The notes beneath the pieces were generated by a model. The model did no database searches and was not told the DNA's origin. It saw only the letters and a program-made list of their open reading frames with translations. DNA of 64,000 nt from Marasmius tenuissimus (Eukaryota > Basidiomycota > Agaricomycetes > Agaricales > Marasmiaceae). A program made the translations under genes and the position numbers. Shown one piece after another: positions 32,012-45,000 of the stretch; position 1 is the stretch's first letter, and every line of letters starts with the position of its first letter. The DNA lies in assembly GCA_029532415.1 (NCBI GenBank), contig JAQOTA010000050.1:2542001-2606000 (forward strand), read 5' to 3'.

Positions 32012-33537
32012 CCTGGAGGTGGTCCCTTCCCGTCTTATTCCTTGTCTCCTACGTCTCTTTTCCATGAAGGCAGCTCAGGCGTGAATGGACTGAAGCTTTT
32101 CGCATGTGGCACAGAGTTACGGCGCTGCGTACATGGCTCCTCTGGAATCATATAAGTCTGGAGTTGGGAAGACCAAGCCGGCGCAGTACTCCAACGACGG
32201 ACCTGGTTCTCAGTCAATTTCGGATTCTCCAGGCTGGCGAACCCAGGCAGGATATATTAGAATGGTGCCGTGGGCGAGCGTGTACCTTGTATACCTTGTG
32301 TACATGGAGTATAACAGCGTACGTTGAGCACAGGCATATATACCCTGCCGGGAAGAAATCTATCACTGTCAAAACACACGCGTCAAATATTGTGATATAT
32401 ATCCTGCTTAGGCCTTCAGCCGACCCCTCACAAGATAGTCAATCGACGCTTGCTTATTCACAATGACGGGCCTGTCATAAGTCTACTTATCTCTTCAATC
32501 GCCTTTCAGTGACATATCGATTTTCTACATTCAAATTATCTTCGGTCGAGCTCAGGGTCGATTTACTGACCCTCCGCTCTGCAGGTTATCCATCTGCTTG
32601 TGGGCGCTTGTAGGCGCTCGATCGACGAAACCGACCACAGGACTGGCGTCGTTGCAACTATTTGGGTAATGGTAGTGAGTTCCCCGACCCAAAAAGCCTG
32701 TTGCTCGTCATCGTAGTTTCACTGCTCGAAACGTACTTCCCACCAACTTTGGTGAATATACCACCTTGAACCCGGTTATGTGTACAGCAATAGTTCCTCG
32801 CCTTGGCTATACCACAGCAAAGGGGTGTTAGATTGGAAGAAGACCAGCCTGAGATGGAGGAGTCAGCTCGTCCGCTCAAATGGCTTGAGAGAAAACACGG
32901 GTAGAAAGACCGCCATTGTGGCACTCGTACAGAATGTGCCCGCCTGTGCGTGCAGAAGGTTTGCTTGCGTTCCTCCTCCGTTGTTGCCACAGTTGGGCTC
33001 AAATTTTCTGACAGATGGCGCTGAGATGGCAAATGCCTAGGGTGCGAAGAGACTGAGTAAGTTGTGCTTCATGATCAGAGGCCACCCGGGCTGTTGTGAG
33101 GAGTCCTGAGGATGGAGATATAAGAGCTAAGCAAACGCTTTGATACCAGTTCGGAAACCAATTAGATCTGCTCGGGGTGCCACCTCGAAGTGAGGTATCA
33201 TGTCTTGTATTATGCACCAGTTTGGTCGGTGAGAATGGGAAGAGACAAGTTCGAGAACCATCGCACTGACATCCTAGAACAATTGGACACAGAAGGCATC
33301 CAACATTTGCCGGCAATAAGACCGACTCGGAAACCTGAGAGCACCGGCCTTCAAGTGCACATACGGGGAAAATGCACGATGTATAGTGCGTTCGTCATAT
33401 GAATCTATATCGGGTTCGTATATCCCCGCATTTGCTCCAGATAATGGAAATTCCATCAGTAGTATGTGTCGGCTAAAAGCCACTCAGTCGTCCACACCTC
33501 CTCTTTCTTGACCACCACCATCTCCTTCCCGACAGCG
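32012..33537. other. Intergenic region, 1.5 kb
   Basis: No gene supported. Several short open frames on both strands (for instance 32104-32466, 32658-33032) lack domains and splice partners. The last 70 bp before the antiporter ATG is C/T-rich. Confidence 0.5.
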
Positions 33538-36447
33538 ATGGGCAAACTCTCATCGCACGTCGTTTCGTTGTTCAGCAAGCGCGCAGCACACGAACAGGGA
33601 GGATTGCTCAACGGAAACGATCCGACTATCCCAAATAACGCCGACCCTATCCGTCTCTGGATCATCCAACTCGGTGTTATTATCGCTACAGCTTCACTGC
33701 TGTCGCTGGTCCTTCGACGAATTCGACAGCCCAAAGTCATCGCAGAGGTTTTAGGTGGAATATTACTTGGGAAGACGGCTTTTGGACGGATACCTGGCTT
33801 CACGGAACACATCTTTCCTGAAGCAGCCAAGGGGTATCTCATCCTCACAGCGAATATCGGACTGTGTCTCTTTTTGTTTTTGGTCGGACTGGAGATTGAT
33901 GGAGGTATCATCAAGAGGAACGTAAGGTTGAGTGCAACGGTGGGGCTTGCAGGAATGGTTTTACCTTTTGGACTTGGTGTGGGCTTGGCTGTTCCACTCT
34001 ACAGAGAGTTCATCGATTCCAGCGAAGTCAAGTTCACCCATTTTATGCTCTTCACGGGCGTCGCGTTCTCTATAACCGCATTCCCCGTCCTCTGCCGCAT
34101 CCTCACAGAGCTCAAGCTTTTGGATACCACCGTCGGCGTCGTCGTTCTGAGCGCTGGGGTCGCCAATGACATCATTGGATGGACGCTACTGGCACTCTCA
34201 GTCGCTCTCGTCAATGCGGGGACGGGTTTGACAGCATTGTACATCCTCCTGGTGTGCGTGGGATGGACGCTCATCGTCTTATTCCCGGTCAAGTACGCTC
34301 TACGATGGATTGGGAAGAAGACGGGGTCCATCGAAGCTGGCCATCCAACCATGGTTTACATGACGATCATTATTCTTTGCGTCTTCGCCAGTGCTTTCTT
34401 TACGGATATCATTGGGGTCCATGCTATCTTTGGGGCGTTTCTCATTGGGCTCGTCGTTCCTCGCGACGGCGGGCTTGCCATTGCATTGACCGAGAAGCTG
34501 GAAGATATGGTTGGGATCATATTTTTGCCATTGGTACGTTCCTTCCTTTCGATATGCCTGATTATTGACGCCTTGATAATTTCAGTACTTCACCTTGTCA
34601 GGTTTATCGACTGATCTCGGGTTATTGAATGATGGTGCGCGCAATACTCGCTCTCAATCTGGCCATTCAGTATCTAATCTCTCCCCTCAGGAAAAGCGTG
34701 GGGCTACACCATCGCCATCTGCTCCCTCGCCTTCAGTGGAAAGTTCGGAGGCTGCACACTCGCCGCCCGTTACCTCACCCGTCCATCCAACTTTTCCTGG
34801 CGCGAATCAGCTGCGATTGGCTCGCTGATGTCGTGCAAAGGCCTCGTCGAACTCATCGTGCTCAACGTCGGTTTGGATGCGGGGATTCTGAGCCCCAAAG
34901 TGTTCTCAATGTTCGTTCTCGAAGCTCTCGTCTTGACGTTCATGACAACACCTCTGGTCGTGAACTTCTACCCGCCAGACAAGCGAGTCAGAGCTTCAGC
35001 TGTAGGAGCCAACTTTAACAATGTTACCGACGGTGGGGAGGGTGGAGTCAAGGATCATGGCAAGGATAAGCCTAACGAAGGCGAGGGACAACCGGGATTG
35101 GAGACCCTAAAGAGATGGACGAGATATACCGTCGTCCTGGATAACATGGAGCATCTGCCAAGTTTGATGGCTTTCACGCAGCTTGTGAAACCCCTACCGT
35201 CGTCTTCCTCACGACGTGAAGCGAAATCAAGCTCGTCTTCATCTTCGTCTTCGTGTTCCTCATCGTCTGAGCACAAAAGAGCGATTCTGCACCCACTTCG
35301 CCTCCTTCCACTCTCAGATCGACTTCTCTCCTCTGCACAACATTTGTCGTCTCACTACACCGACCCCGTGTTGATGGTATACCGAATGTTCACCCGGCTT
35401 CTTCCTTGGTCCGAAACGGACATTTCTGAGCCGAGAGTCGAGGTTGTTGACACGGGCGGCGACGAGAGAGCAACATGCGTCGTCGATCATGCTGTTGCTT
35501 CGACCATGGACGGCGCAGAGAACGGTAGAACGCTGATCATGTTGGGTTGGCTGCCTCCTGCCCCACCCCACCCTCACACTGCCGCACCTGCATCTACTGC
35601 TCAAACCCCACGATCTGTGTCGTACAACCCGTTCGACGCGCTTTTCCGCCACCATGGACATGGTGAGGAAGGAGCAGGTGGAGGTGATGATGCGAGGGAA
35701 ACTACTATGCATGCTCATTTCGTACGTGGGGTGTTCAACAAGGCCGGGAAGAACATATTCGACACTGGGCTCTATGTCGAATTGACACACTCGAGAGGAC
35801 AGGGCGAGCGAATCGGAGCTGGAGGTGAAGAGGAAACCCAAATTTACCTCCCGTTCTTTGGAGGTCCAGACGACCGGATGGCTTTGAAATTTGTTGTGCA
35901 GCTCTGCGAACGGAGAGGTGTCCGAGCCGAGGCGGTGTGGATCAAGGTTGGGGCTGATGCAGTTGACGGAGGGATGATCGCCAAGGAAGGGGACTCGCTA
36001 GCTGCGAATTTGATGACGGTTGCTTCTGCGAGGTCGACACGGACGACTCCGTTCCCGGATACTGTGTATCCCTCGATGACTCATGAGGTACGAATGCAGT
36101 CTGTTACTGCTGACGGCGTTGTCTGGGAGCGATATTCGACGAGTTCTCCGGCGACTTCGATGATCACGTTTAGAGAGTTGCATGTCGAATCGGGGAAAGC
36201 TTTGAGAGGGCTGATAGAGGATATCCGGAGTTCGGTGTTCAGAGGGAGGAGAATCGTTGTCACCGGAAGATCGAGGAGGCTGGCCGTCGAGAATCATGTG
36301 AAGGAGTTGAAGGAAGCTTTCCATGGCGGGGAAAGAACAGACGTGAGGAAGACTGTAGGGGATGTGGCTAGTGCGCTTATGAGTCGAGGTTCCTCGATGG
36401 GCCTTGATGGACTGGTGGTTGTTCAGGCGAGCGAAGAGGATCTATAA
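33538..36447 (+). CDS. K+(Na+)/H+ antiporter of the CPA2 family (KHA1-like)
   Basis: About 930 residues with two small introns (around 34534-34585 and 34635-34690). The N-terminal half is a polytopic cation/proton exchanger domain: RQPKVIAEVLGGILLGKTAFGR, NIGLCLFLFLVGLEID, FTGVAFSITAFPVLCRIL, GVANDIIGWTLLALSVAL, then DIIGVHAIFGAFLIGLVVPR and SCKGLVELIVLNVGLDAGIL. The ND pair in GVANDIIGW is the ion-binding motif of CPA2 proteins. The cytosolic C-terminal half has a Ser-rich tract (residues coded at about 35205-35275) and a USP-like regulatory region, as in yeast Kha1. Expected in endomembranes, controlling luminal pH and K+. ATG 33538 is chosen over the upstream GTG frame. Confidence 0.93.
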
Positions 36448-36874
36448 CTATTAGTTACCCATCACGACCTATCACGACGGACTGAGGCGGAAAGTCTTTA
36501 TCAATGTAACACTATCACGACAGCATTCATGTACATACCCATCACAATGACGACACTCACGAGCTTATCCTGCGGCGAAACTTCTGAAGACCCTCACAGT
36601 CAAACGTCCAATGAAATGAAGGTAATGAAACCTTCGCAGATATCAAGTCCGGTAGCTGGGTTTCAAGCCAAGTCGTCCACATCCACGATGCGAGGTAGTA
36701 AATGAAGCATTCGTGGATAGCCACAGCTGGTGGTCAATTACAAGAGCATATTACACAACTCGTTTCACAAAGATATGTACCTACATCAACTCCCCGTCCA
36801 ACTTCAGGTATGCTCCTCCGCGGTAATACCGACCGGCCCTTCTCCTCCTCTCCAAGTCTTCAAAAGATACCATT
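36448..36874. other. Convergent intergenic region
   Basis: Lies between the 3' ends of the antiporter and MPO1-like genes. Contains three ATCACGAC units close together at 36461-36520; nothing else is seen. Confidence 0.5.
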
Positions 36875-37597
36875 CTACTTCTGCTTCGCCCTCTTCTTAT
36901 CTGCCTCCTCCTTCCTGATCCTTGCAATTTCCACCCCAATTCCATTATGCACGCGCTTATACATATCCGGCCGGTAACCCAAAGCAAACAGAATCTCAAG
37001 ATGGACGAAGAACGGTGCCAAAACGATCGCTCCGATCAGGTTATCCAACAGAGCCGGTGCACGTTTCTCCGCTACACCGTGTCCGATGAACTGGGCGATC
37101 CAACAGATGGCATGGAGGGTAGCGGCTTCGGTCAGGTGGGCGGCGCGGGACTCGGCGAAAGACGTGGCGGTTAGCAGGGAGAGCACGAGTTGCGGGGCGT
37201 AGAGAGCTGCAGCGAAGGGTTCGAGTAGGAAGTAGTAGGTGATGTAGAATGCGGTGAGTACGAAGGGGACGTTGACTGTGAAGGCAAGGTATGGGTTGAT
37301 GGAAACGTGGGAGGGGAAGCCTATTGAGGTGAAGAGGTTGTAGAGTGAAGCTGGGGTGGGAAGGTCGGCGAGAAGAACTTGTGCAGTCCTATGAGGGTTG
37401 AGTAACTTGTACTGAATGAGAAAGGGCCACACTACTCACCAGAGAATCAAAGGTACGCAGATGATGTGAATCAGCACATTGATGCGGTTCGAGTGGTATG
37501 CTCCATAGAATACAAGCTACAAGGCCCATTAGAACTCGAATCCCTCTGGATCAAGAGCTCGAATACTGACTTGTCTGTCAACGTCGAATGGAGACAT
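36875..37597 (-). CDS. Mpo1-like (DUF962) endoplasmic-reticulum dioxygenase
   Basis: 205 residues from three exons. ATG at 37597 gives MSPFDVDRQ; exon two gives LVFYGAYHSNRINVLIHIIC; exon three starts WTAQVLLADLPTP. The early H-x3-N and H-IIC-VP motifs, four to five membrane helices (for instance YLAFTVNVPFVLTAFYITYY) and the segment WIAQFIGHGVAEKRAPAL match the YGL010w/Mpo1 family. In yeast this protein is the Fe(II)-dependent dioxygenase that alpha-oxidises 2-hydroxypalmitic acid during phytosphingosine breakdown in the ER. The basic C-terminal tail (KKRAKQK) fits ER retrieval. Confidence 0.92.
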
Positions 37598-38200
37598 CCT
37601 GGGTGATGGTCGTGATGATGGTTGAAAATGCAGTTCGAGGTCTGACCCTTATAAATATGTGTAACCCCGAAACATGTGAATCTGTTCATTCAAACTCCGG
37701 CTGCCACTAGCCATTAGAAAGCTTAAGCCGCGGGGAAGCCTGGGGGCAGCATGATTCCAGAACGAGCTGGGCAGCTCGGCAAGTGGAAGTATGAGAAACA
37801 GCCGCCCAGATTATCCGCTCATCCGCCACCAGTTCTCCATCGCAGAAGTATAGAAATAGAAGCTTAAGCTTGCCTGCACATTCTCTTTCTCATCACGCAC
37901 AAGTATAGAACAATTCAGTTACCATTATAAACCGTCCGATACGAGTACATTTGTAGCATACGAGAAAAGGGTAGGAACTGGAAGGAACATCAGACAAACC
38001 GAGAGGAAGGGAAGAAGGGGAAGACGAAACGGGCAGAACGAGCAAGACGAAGAAGTTCGAAGATAGTGAAACTATATCGACAGTGCAGCCGGATGGACAG
38101 CGTGAAGATGATGAATATGTTGCAGACAAGGAGAATTACAGTGTTAATATTGATCATGAATGGGTATGGGATGCGATGAGCGATGCGACAATGCAAGAGT

Positions 38201-39122
38201 TCAGAGTGAAGGGGATTCGGTCAGGTATGGACCGGAAGAGGGAAAGATAAGGGAGGTCGGACATAAAGTGGTGGTACACGTATGTATGTGATGGCGATAG
38301 ATAGAGGCAGATATTATCGTGGGGCCAATGCCTAAAGGCCGTCGGGCGTAGGGAGCGGTAACGGGACCGCAGCCGGCGACAATGCGGGGTACATGTGGGC
38401 GTTGGATGGAGTCTGCCTGCGGTAGAGGGGCGAAGCGTGCCTTGGGAATGGGTTTCGCGTGTTGCTGCGCGAGATGGGCGACGCTGCGACAGGGAAAGGC
38501 TGTCAGTTTGCAGGAATAAATCGACCAGGAAGAGAAAAACACACATAGAACACTCGATGTGAACCATCTGAACGAGGGTGACGGAGCTTCGTCAAGGTCT
38601 AATACTTGAAAATCAACTTCAAGGCCATCGGACTCAGGGGTTTGAGTGTTCGTGTTCGTATCAGAGTTCCTTGAAGCCTCTCGTTCGTTGAACATTATCG
38701 CGGGTAGAGAAACTTGACGCCTGCCCAGCATTGTCACAGGCGATTTCGGAGGGAAGAACGCAGGTAGACCCGGCTTCAAGATCGACAGAAACTCTTCCAG
38801 TGCTTCACTGGGCAGCGGGGATCTGCAATTTACGAGAATGAGTAAATGTCCATTGATTGCCGAGAATCATGGTCCCGCACCACTGCCAACCATGAGTAGC
38901 TAACGAACAAACTCACCTAGGAGAGCTCCTGGAATTTACCATATCCTCTACAACCAGCCCATCATCCTCAGCGACTGTCGCAGGTGCAGACATGAGTCGA
39001 ACGTGCTGAGCCGGCCGGTTCAGAAACGAGTAGGCGTTATGAGTAGGAAATGCCCCTCCCGCGGGCGCAATCCTAACAGGTCGGGGAGCAACTAGAATCG
39101 GACTGGGGGTCTCTGTCCTCAT
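38201..39122 (-). CDS. Hypothetical Pro/Ser-rich protein
   Basis: Reads MRTETPSPILVAPRPVRIAP from ATG 39122; after an intron (about 38825-38917) it continues SPLPSEALEEFLSILKPG, FPPKSPVTMLGRRQVSLPAI and VDFQVLDLDEAPSPSFRWF. A further intron after the Ser-Ser-Val near 38545 leads to either of two frames, so the C-terminus is not fixed. No domain recognised; the composition is that of a disordered regulatory protein with proline-directed phosphosites. Confidence 0.45.
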
Positions 39123-39459
39123 CACTGATTAGGTTATAAAGTCGAAAGCGTTAGGGTAAGGATAAGAGCGTAAGAGCGTAGGCGTAGTGTGGATGGGATC
39201 CGCGCGAGAGAGTCGACCAGCAAGACTCAAGGGAAAGGAGCACTTGCATCAAATGATTCGAATCCCCCCACCAATTTGTTTGTGTGTATTTGGACTGCCC
39301 TGGCTCGGGCCGGCCGGCGCACTGTTTTGGCTAACGTGTTCCATCCACTCTGGTGTCAGCAGGAATTCGTAAAAGTAAGTACTTTACAGTAACATGGTAT
39401 CGTCCAACGTATGCGCGGTAAAAAGTATAGGTGTGGGGATTATCTGGGTGTACGGTTCA

Positions 39460-40338
39460 TTACCAAAACCTCCAGTAAAGTATGATGAGCACAAGGAAAA
39501 GAACCGCGCCTAGCGGTGCGTATTGCCGGAGCATGGCTTGGAAGTTGATATTCCTTGCTGCTTTGCGGTATTTTTCAGACTCGGTGCGGAGGGAAGTAGA
39601 AAGATGGGACATTCCTATGTACAGATTGTCAGTGAGGTCAAAGACGTAAAATGAATGGTGGGACGCACGGTCTAACGAGTCCCCTCTCCAGAGCAACTCC
39701 TCCATGTTTTTGGTCATAATCCGTGTCACATCCTGAAGGTCATCATTCAATTGGTCCAGTCCGGAGCTAGCGCTGGCAGTCCTGGTATCTCTGTAAAGAC
39801 GTGCGGTTTTCGACATGAACGTGTCTGTGTAATTCGAATATCAGTCTCGCCACAGCAGTCGTGACAGTGAGCCAGGGACACACCGAATCCCACAAACGCA
39901 TAAGGCTTCCTCACACTCTCCACCTTGGCTCCATAACTCGTCGCAAATTCCTTTGATAATTCGTCTAGATAAGAGAATGCGAGTTTTCGAGGATATGTCT
40001 TGTCGGCAATGGTGAGGAACACGACATTGTCTGTTATGAGGTAGCTGTTCGTCGCCACAGTGAGCTCGAGATAACGAAAGAAAAGAGTGCCTGTTACGCA
40101 CTGCAGCGTGTAATTCCCACTCTCTATCGAGCAACGCGGTTCTGAGTTGGGTGTTATTCTCCGGAATATGAGTTTAGCTTGTTGTTTGTGCTCTTGAAGA
40201 GCTTGTTCTGTCTTCGTTAGATGTCATTATTGCCATTCGCATCATGTGAGGAAATGAGGAACCTACCTGTTCATCGTCGACACTGGCGGCTAGAGGAAGA
40301 GCATCTGAAGCTCGGACTAGAATCGTAGACTTGACCAT
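39460..40338 (-). CDS. SEC22: Vesicle SNARE Sec22
   Basis: R-SNARE for ER-Golgi transport in both directions. First exon MVKSTILVRASDALPLAASV, DDEQ; then TEQALQEHKQQAKLIFRRIT and the longin domain (YLITDNVVFLTIADKTYPRK, LAFSYLDELSKEF). The SNARE motif runs LDQLNDDLQDVTRIMTKNME with the central Arg, followed by ELLWRGDSLD and LSTSLRTESEKYRKAARN. It ends with a single C-terminal membrane anchor (YAPLGAVLFLVLIILYWRFW). Family order and length are normal. It is divergent from the rhomboid gene, with 188 bp between start codons. Confidence 0.97.
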
Positions 40339-40526
40339 GGTCACAGTGTTGAATGAAGATGAAATTCCGAATGACGTGGGGAATTGGCACGAGAACGGAG
40401 GCATCCGGCTTTTCTCGGACCGGAATCTTGCCGTTTCTGAACGTCAGCTTCCGGCTTGAACTGTAACTTTCACAAACGTACTCTCCTACCCTCCAAAAGC
40501 CCGTCCATCGAGCAAAACCAGAGGAT

Positions 40527-41760
40527 ATGTCGCGTCTCTTATGTGCCTTTACGGGAAAGTTACCGAAACCAGTAAATTTCCATCTGCAGAGGACAAGTCC
40601 ACGAGGGCTTTTCCAAACGAGCTCGCGATGTTCGCATTCAGCTCCTTCGCGGCTGTCTTTCTTCGATAGTTTACGCGTGAAGCCCTCATCACTTCCTCTA
40701 TCGACCTCAAGCGCACCCATTCTCGATGGTTCAAGTTCGATTCTTCGACAGCTTCGGTCTAGTTGGGTTTTGAGGATACAACAAGTCGGAAGGACGCGAC
40801 CACCCTCAGCTCGTGGCCGTGGTGGGTCCTCGAGTAACTGGCAGCAGAGCTTTGGGGGAAGTGGGGGTGGAGGTGGAAGACGCTCGTTTTCACAATTTCT
40901 GGAGAGCATACCGGAAGATTATGTCTTTTGGGGGATTCTGGGGGTAAATGGGACGGTCTTCGCGTTATGGTGGTGGGCGCAGAACGAGTATGTAAGTTGT
41001 CCTAAATTCAACCCAAAAGCACTGGACGCTAACTATGTTTATGTGTTCGTGTTGGGCAGAAATACAACCAGAATACGTCAATGCTGAGGTTTATGATGGA
41101 CAATTTCATGTGTAGTTGGAGAAATTTGTTGTCGGGAAGAGTGTGAGTCTCATTTTTTGCAAAACAGCTTGAACGAGAGACGATTATTTGCTTTAGATGG
41201 ACATCCGTGACCAATCTATTCTCTCACAAAGACCTTGATCATATATTCTTCAACTGCTTCACGTTCTACTTCCTGGGACGTAATGTTTTGGATATGATTG
41301 GAAGCAGGAGGTTCATAGGGCTGTGGTTTGCATGTTTGTCCTCTCTTCTTTCCGCGTCCCGTCCAAGTTTCTGAAGTGTGCTCTGCAGGCGGTCTGGTCG
41401 GTAATGCGGCCAGCATGTTAACCCATGCTTATTACAAGAAGGACGTCCATACACATGGATCGAGTGGTGAGTAACCTTTCTCCATGTTTTGTGAACGTTG
41501 GAGACTAAAATTTCGTTTGCCTAGGTGCAATCAACGGAATAATGGCTGTTCTTGCTTGTGCCGCGCCAACCTCTAAATTCTTAATATGGGGTATCGTACC
41601 AGTACCTGCGTGGCTGGTAGTCTCCGGACTCTTCGGATATGATATGTACAAGACGGTAAATAATAAGGGGACAGGAGGCGTGGATACTGCTGGACATATC
41701 GGAGGTACGGTCATGGGTGTGGCGTACTATTTCGCGTTGAGGTACCGAGTCTTCCGGTGA
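40527..41760 (+). CDS. Mitochondrial rhomboid intramembrane serine protease (Pcp1/Rbd1-like)
   Basis: Cleaves inner-membrane proteins such as Mgm1/OPA1 and cytochrome c peroxidase in yeast. Starts MSRLLCAFTGKLPKPVNFHL, an Arg/Ser-rich mitochondrial presequence region of about 110 residues. Membrane helices follow: DYVFWGILGVNGTVFALWWW, then VWTSVTNLFSHKDLDHIFFN. The catalytic Ser is in HGSSGAINGIMA, and the catalytic His in VDTAGHIGGTVMGVAYY. Five exons; one intron falls inside the GSSG motif (after GGATCGAGTG). All active-site elements are present. Confidence 0.94.
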
Positions 41761-42015
41761 CTCGTTCGGTGTAACTAAAGTACCAGTACGATACCTACGT
41801 ACATACCTAAACATTCGTATTCGGAAGCCTGCCTCGGTAATTCTCGTGTGTAACCGTACACGAAGGAAAAAAGTTACGCTTGGACTGGTCGCGGCCAGAA
41901 GACTTTTGGTGGAAAGTTTACAGGTGTTTACGCGACGACCTTGACTTCAACCTCGACCTTCGTATAAACTCACTCAACAAGCTTCGGGGACCTTTGTCCC
42001 GCTCAAATTCGGGTT

Positions 42016-45000
42016 ATGGATTCCGAGTCCAAGTTGGAAGGCATTCTCAACCAATGCAGACATAGCGGTTCGTTACTACCCGTTCCCTTCACGAAGATCA
42101 CATTTCTGATGCTAGGAACGCCTTAATAGACGTCGACGTTAAAATTGATGGTCTGAACAAGCTACAAACTGAGATAGAGTCAGGAGGTGCTGAGGTGCGC
42201 ATGATTCCTTGTTCATATCCTTTGAACTGGTCGATTCTGACTCGGCTCGACGTGGGGGTGTTGTGCAGATCATCGATTCTGAAGCTGTCATCAACGTCCT
42301 CAAAGCGTGTCTCCGAACTTCCAATCAACATCTGACCACGGCCACCCTATCAGTCCTACCCGCAATTCTCCCTGTCCTAATATCCAAACCGTTTCACCTC
42401 TCGTTACCCCATAATGGTCAATCCTCAACTCACTCGTCCACATCGTCGTCAGCGCCCTCGACCCTCGTCGATGTGATGACGTTACGACAGGTTCTCAATG
42501 CACTGTTACCACCAGGAGGGCTCCTTGATCGCCTGGGGGATAGAGAGAAGGCTCAGCAGAAGGCTCGGGAGACGTTGGTCGTGTTGGGTGGCTTAGCGTT
42601 CCGCGCGCCTGGTCAGAGCGCACTTTCGACGAGCACGCGTTCTGGGAAGGGTATAGAGACGCCAATGGCAATCTTCGAAAGGTTCCTTCGAGAAAACGGT
42701 CTCTCCAGTAAGGTCTGGAAAGTGAGGGAGCAGGTACGTGGCCCCGGTTTCTAGGGAGTGATGAGCTCGGTGACCTCACCACAATACAAATTTCGTCCCC
42801 GTTTTCTTGCAGTCAATCCTGGCTCTCGTTCACATTAGAAGGCAATTTCATATGTTCCCCATTCGACCTTATCTTCCGCTTCTCGTGGGGTGCTTGGAGG
42901 ACATGGATGCTCACGTTCGTGAATGTGCGCGGACATCAGTCGTCGAACTTTTCTCCGGACCTGCTGTTACCGATGCTGCAAGGGCCGACCTAAAGAAAGA
43001 GATGACTAAAAGAGGAGTTCGAAAGACTATCGTTGATGGTGTTTTGTCGAAACTCCTCGGGGGAGGCTCGTTCGAAGGCTCAAGTAATCCGACGAGTAGG
43101 GAAGGTTCAGAGAACGGTGATCCGACTATCTCGAAACCAAAGGAATATATACCCCCGAGTATCGCTCTACAGCAGCGAAAGCCATCTGGGACCGGAAGCG
43201 CGATATCTCGTGCGGCAAGTCACTCCGGCGTGAGAGAGATTCCAAGGCCTCTCAGTCGAGCCGCATCTGGCAGTGCAACTTCGCCACCACCACCCGCCAC
43301 CCCAACCGGCGAGAGTTCTCCAGATGTCAGCCCGGTCTACGTGTGTGGTCTCCAAACTCCCCTTACAAGTGCCAGTGCTGAGTCGAAGTGTTGATTAGAT
43401 CGCTTCTTCCCGAGATCTAGAAAACGAATTCGCAAGTATGGCCAAGTCCTTCGAGGCAAGTTTCTCTTTTTTCAGAGTCTGACTTCGCCTCACCTTTGAT
43501 GTTAGGGTAAAGAAACCGAGCACAATTGGGCGCCCAGAGAGCAGGCAATAATGCGAGTCCGGGGGATGCTCAAAGGCGATGTCCATAATCGGTACCTTGA
43601 CGTCTTTCTAGCTTGTCTGAAGGATGGATTCATTCAATGGTCTCTCAAAACGGTAACATCAATTCATATTTCTAGATCTGCAACCGATTAATGCCCCCCC
43701 CCTCAGCTGGCTAGTCTAAGAACCACAGTCGCCGTCAGCACATGCCTACTTTACAGCGAGTTGGCCGTCGCTCTGGGAAACTTACTGGATCCCTTTTGCG
43801 AAACTCTACTCGCTAGTTTGCTCAAGATGGCAGGCTTTACGAAGAAAATGACAGCACAACAGTCGCAAGTGTCGGTCACTTCGTTGATTAACCATACTTC
43901 AGGGACACCGCGGTACTTTGTCTCGCTAATGTGGCAGATCCTTCAGGAAAAGACTGTGCAGGCAAGAACATACGCAGCCGCTCACTTCAAGACCTACCTC
44001 GAAGCGCACGGACAGCGCGTCAAGTTTGCCCCCGAGGCTGAAGTTATCGAAAAGGCCGTCCGCAAATCTTTGAGCGACCCCACTCCCGCTGTCAAGGAGA
44101 AAGGCCGAGCGTCGTTTTGGGCCTTCCATTCGATATGGCCTGATCGTGCGAGCATCATTATGGAAAGTCTGGACACTACGGCACGTAAACAACTTGAGAA
44201 AGCGTGCCCCGATCCGAATGCCGTGCCGTCTCTTCCTTCTGCTGGTCCAACTCCGGCGAAGAAATCAAGTATCGCTGCAGCTATTGCTGCAAGCCGTGCG
44301 AAAGCCAAGGCGATCGCTGCGGCGCCTCCAACACTTCGACACCAAGCCACCTCGGCGTCCCATGCTCCGATTCGACGACCGGCCTCACCTAGTGGAAGCG
44401 CGGCGAAAAGTATGCCTTCAACACCTGGTGCAGCCCGCCCTACCTCCCCTCTCCGAATGTCGTCCTCTCCCCCTTCCCCTCGGTCGCGGGTTGTATCGAA
44501 CACAGCTCCCCGACCTGCACCCGTCGTTCAACAACAGCCGCGAGTATCGAATGGTGCCACCACATCCACCTCTCCCTCCTCATCAGCTTCACCTCCTTCA
44601 CAACGACGTACTTCATCCCCGCTTGCGCAACTCAACACCGCCCGCAGGGCAGCCCAGGTTGCCCTTCCACCGTCCCCGCCATCCTCCAAATCTTCCCCTC
44701 CACGGCAAAGTGTACTGTTCAAACCTACAGCACCGAAGCCGTTACCCTCACTCGCCTCTACACTCCCCGGCCCAGGTTTTGGTCCCGCACGTTCTTCCAT
44801 ACTCCCAGGACTGGGTGCCGGATTCGATGACGAGGACTCGTTGTTAATCGCCCAGGCTATTCCCCTGCCGGAAGAAGACAGTGACACAGATGACGACCAT
44901 TCTATCAATTTGATGTCTTTCGGGAGTCCCTCACAACCGCGTCGACAACTCCCTCCACCACTACACCCTTTACAACCTCCACTACGAGGACCTGCGTCGA

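Noticed and set aside
35205..35275. Ser-rich tract in the antiporter as a frameshift or repeat expansion
   Set aside because: The frame stays open on both sides and low-complexity Ser runs are common in the cytosolic tails of fungal antiporters.
39250..39270. GATTCGAATCCCC as a possible tRNA B box
   Set aside because: No A box or cloverleaf could be built around it; no tRNA gene was found elsewhere in the window either.
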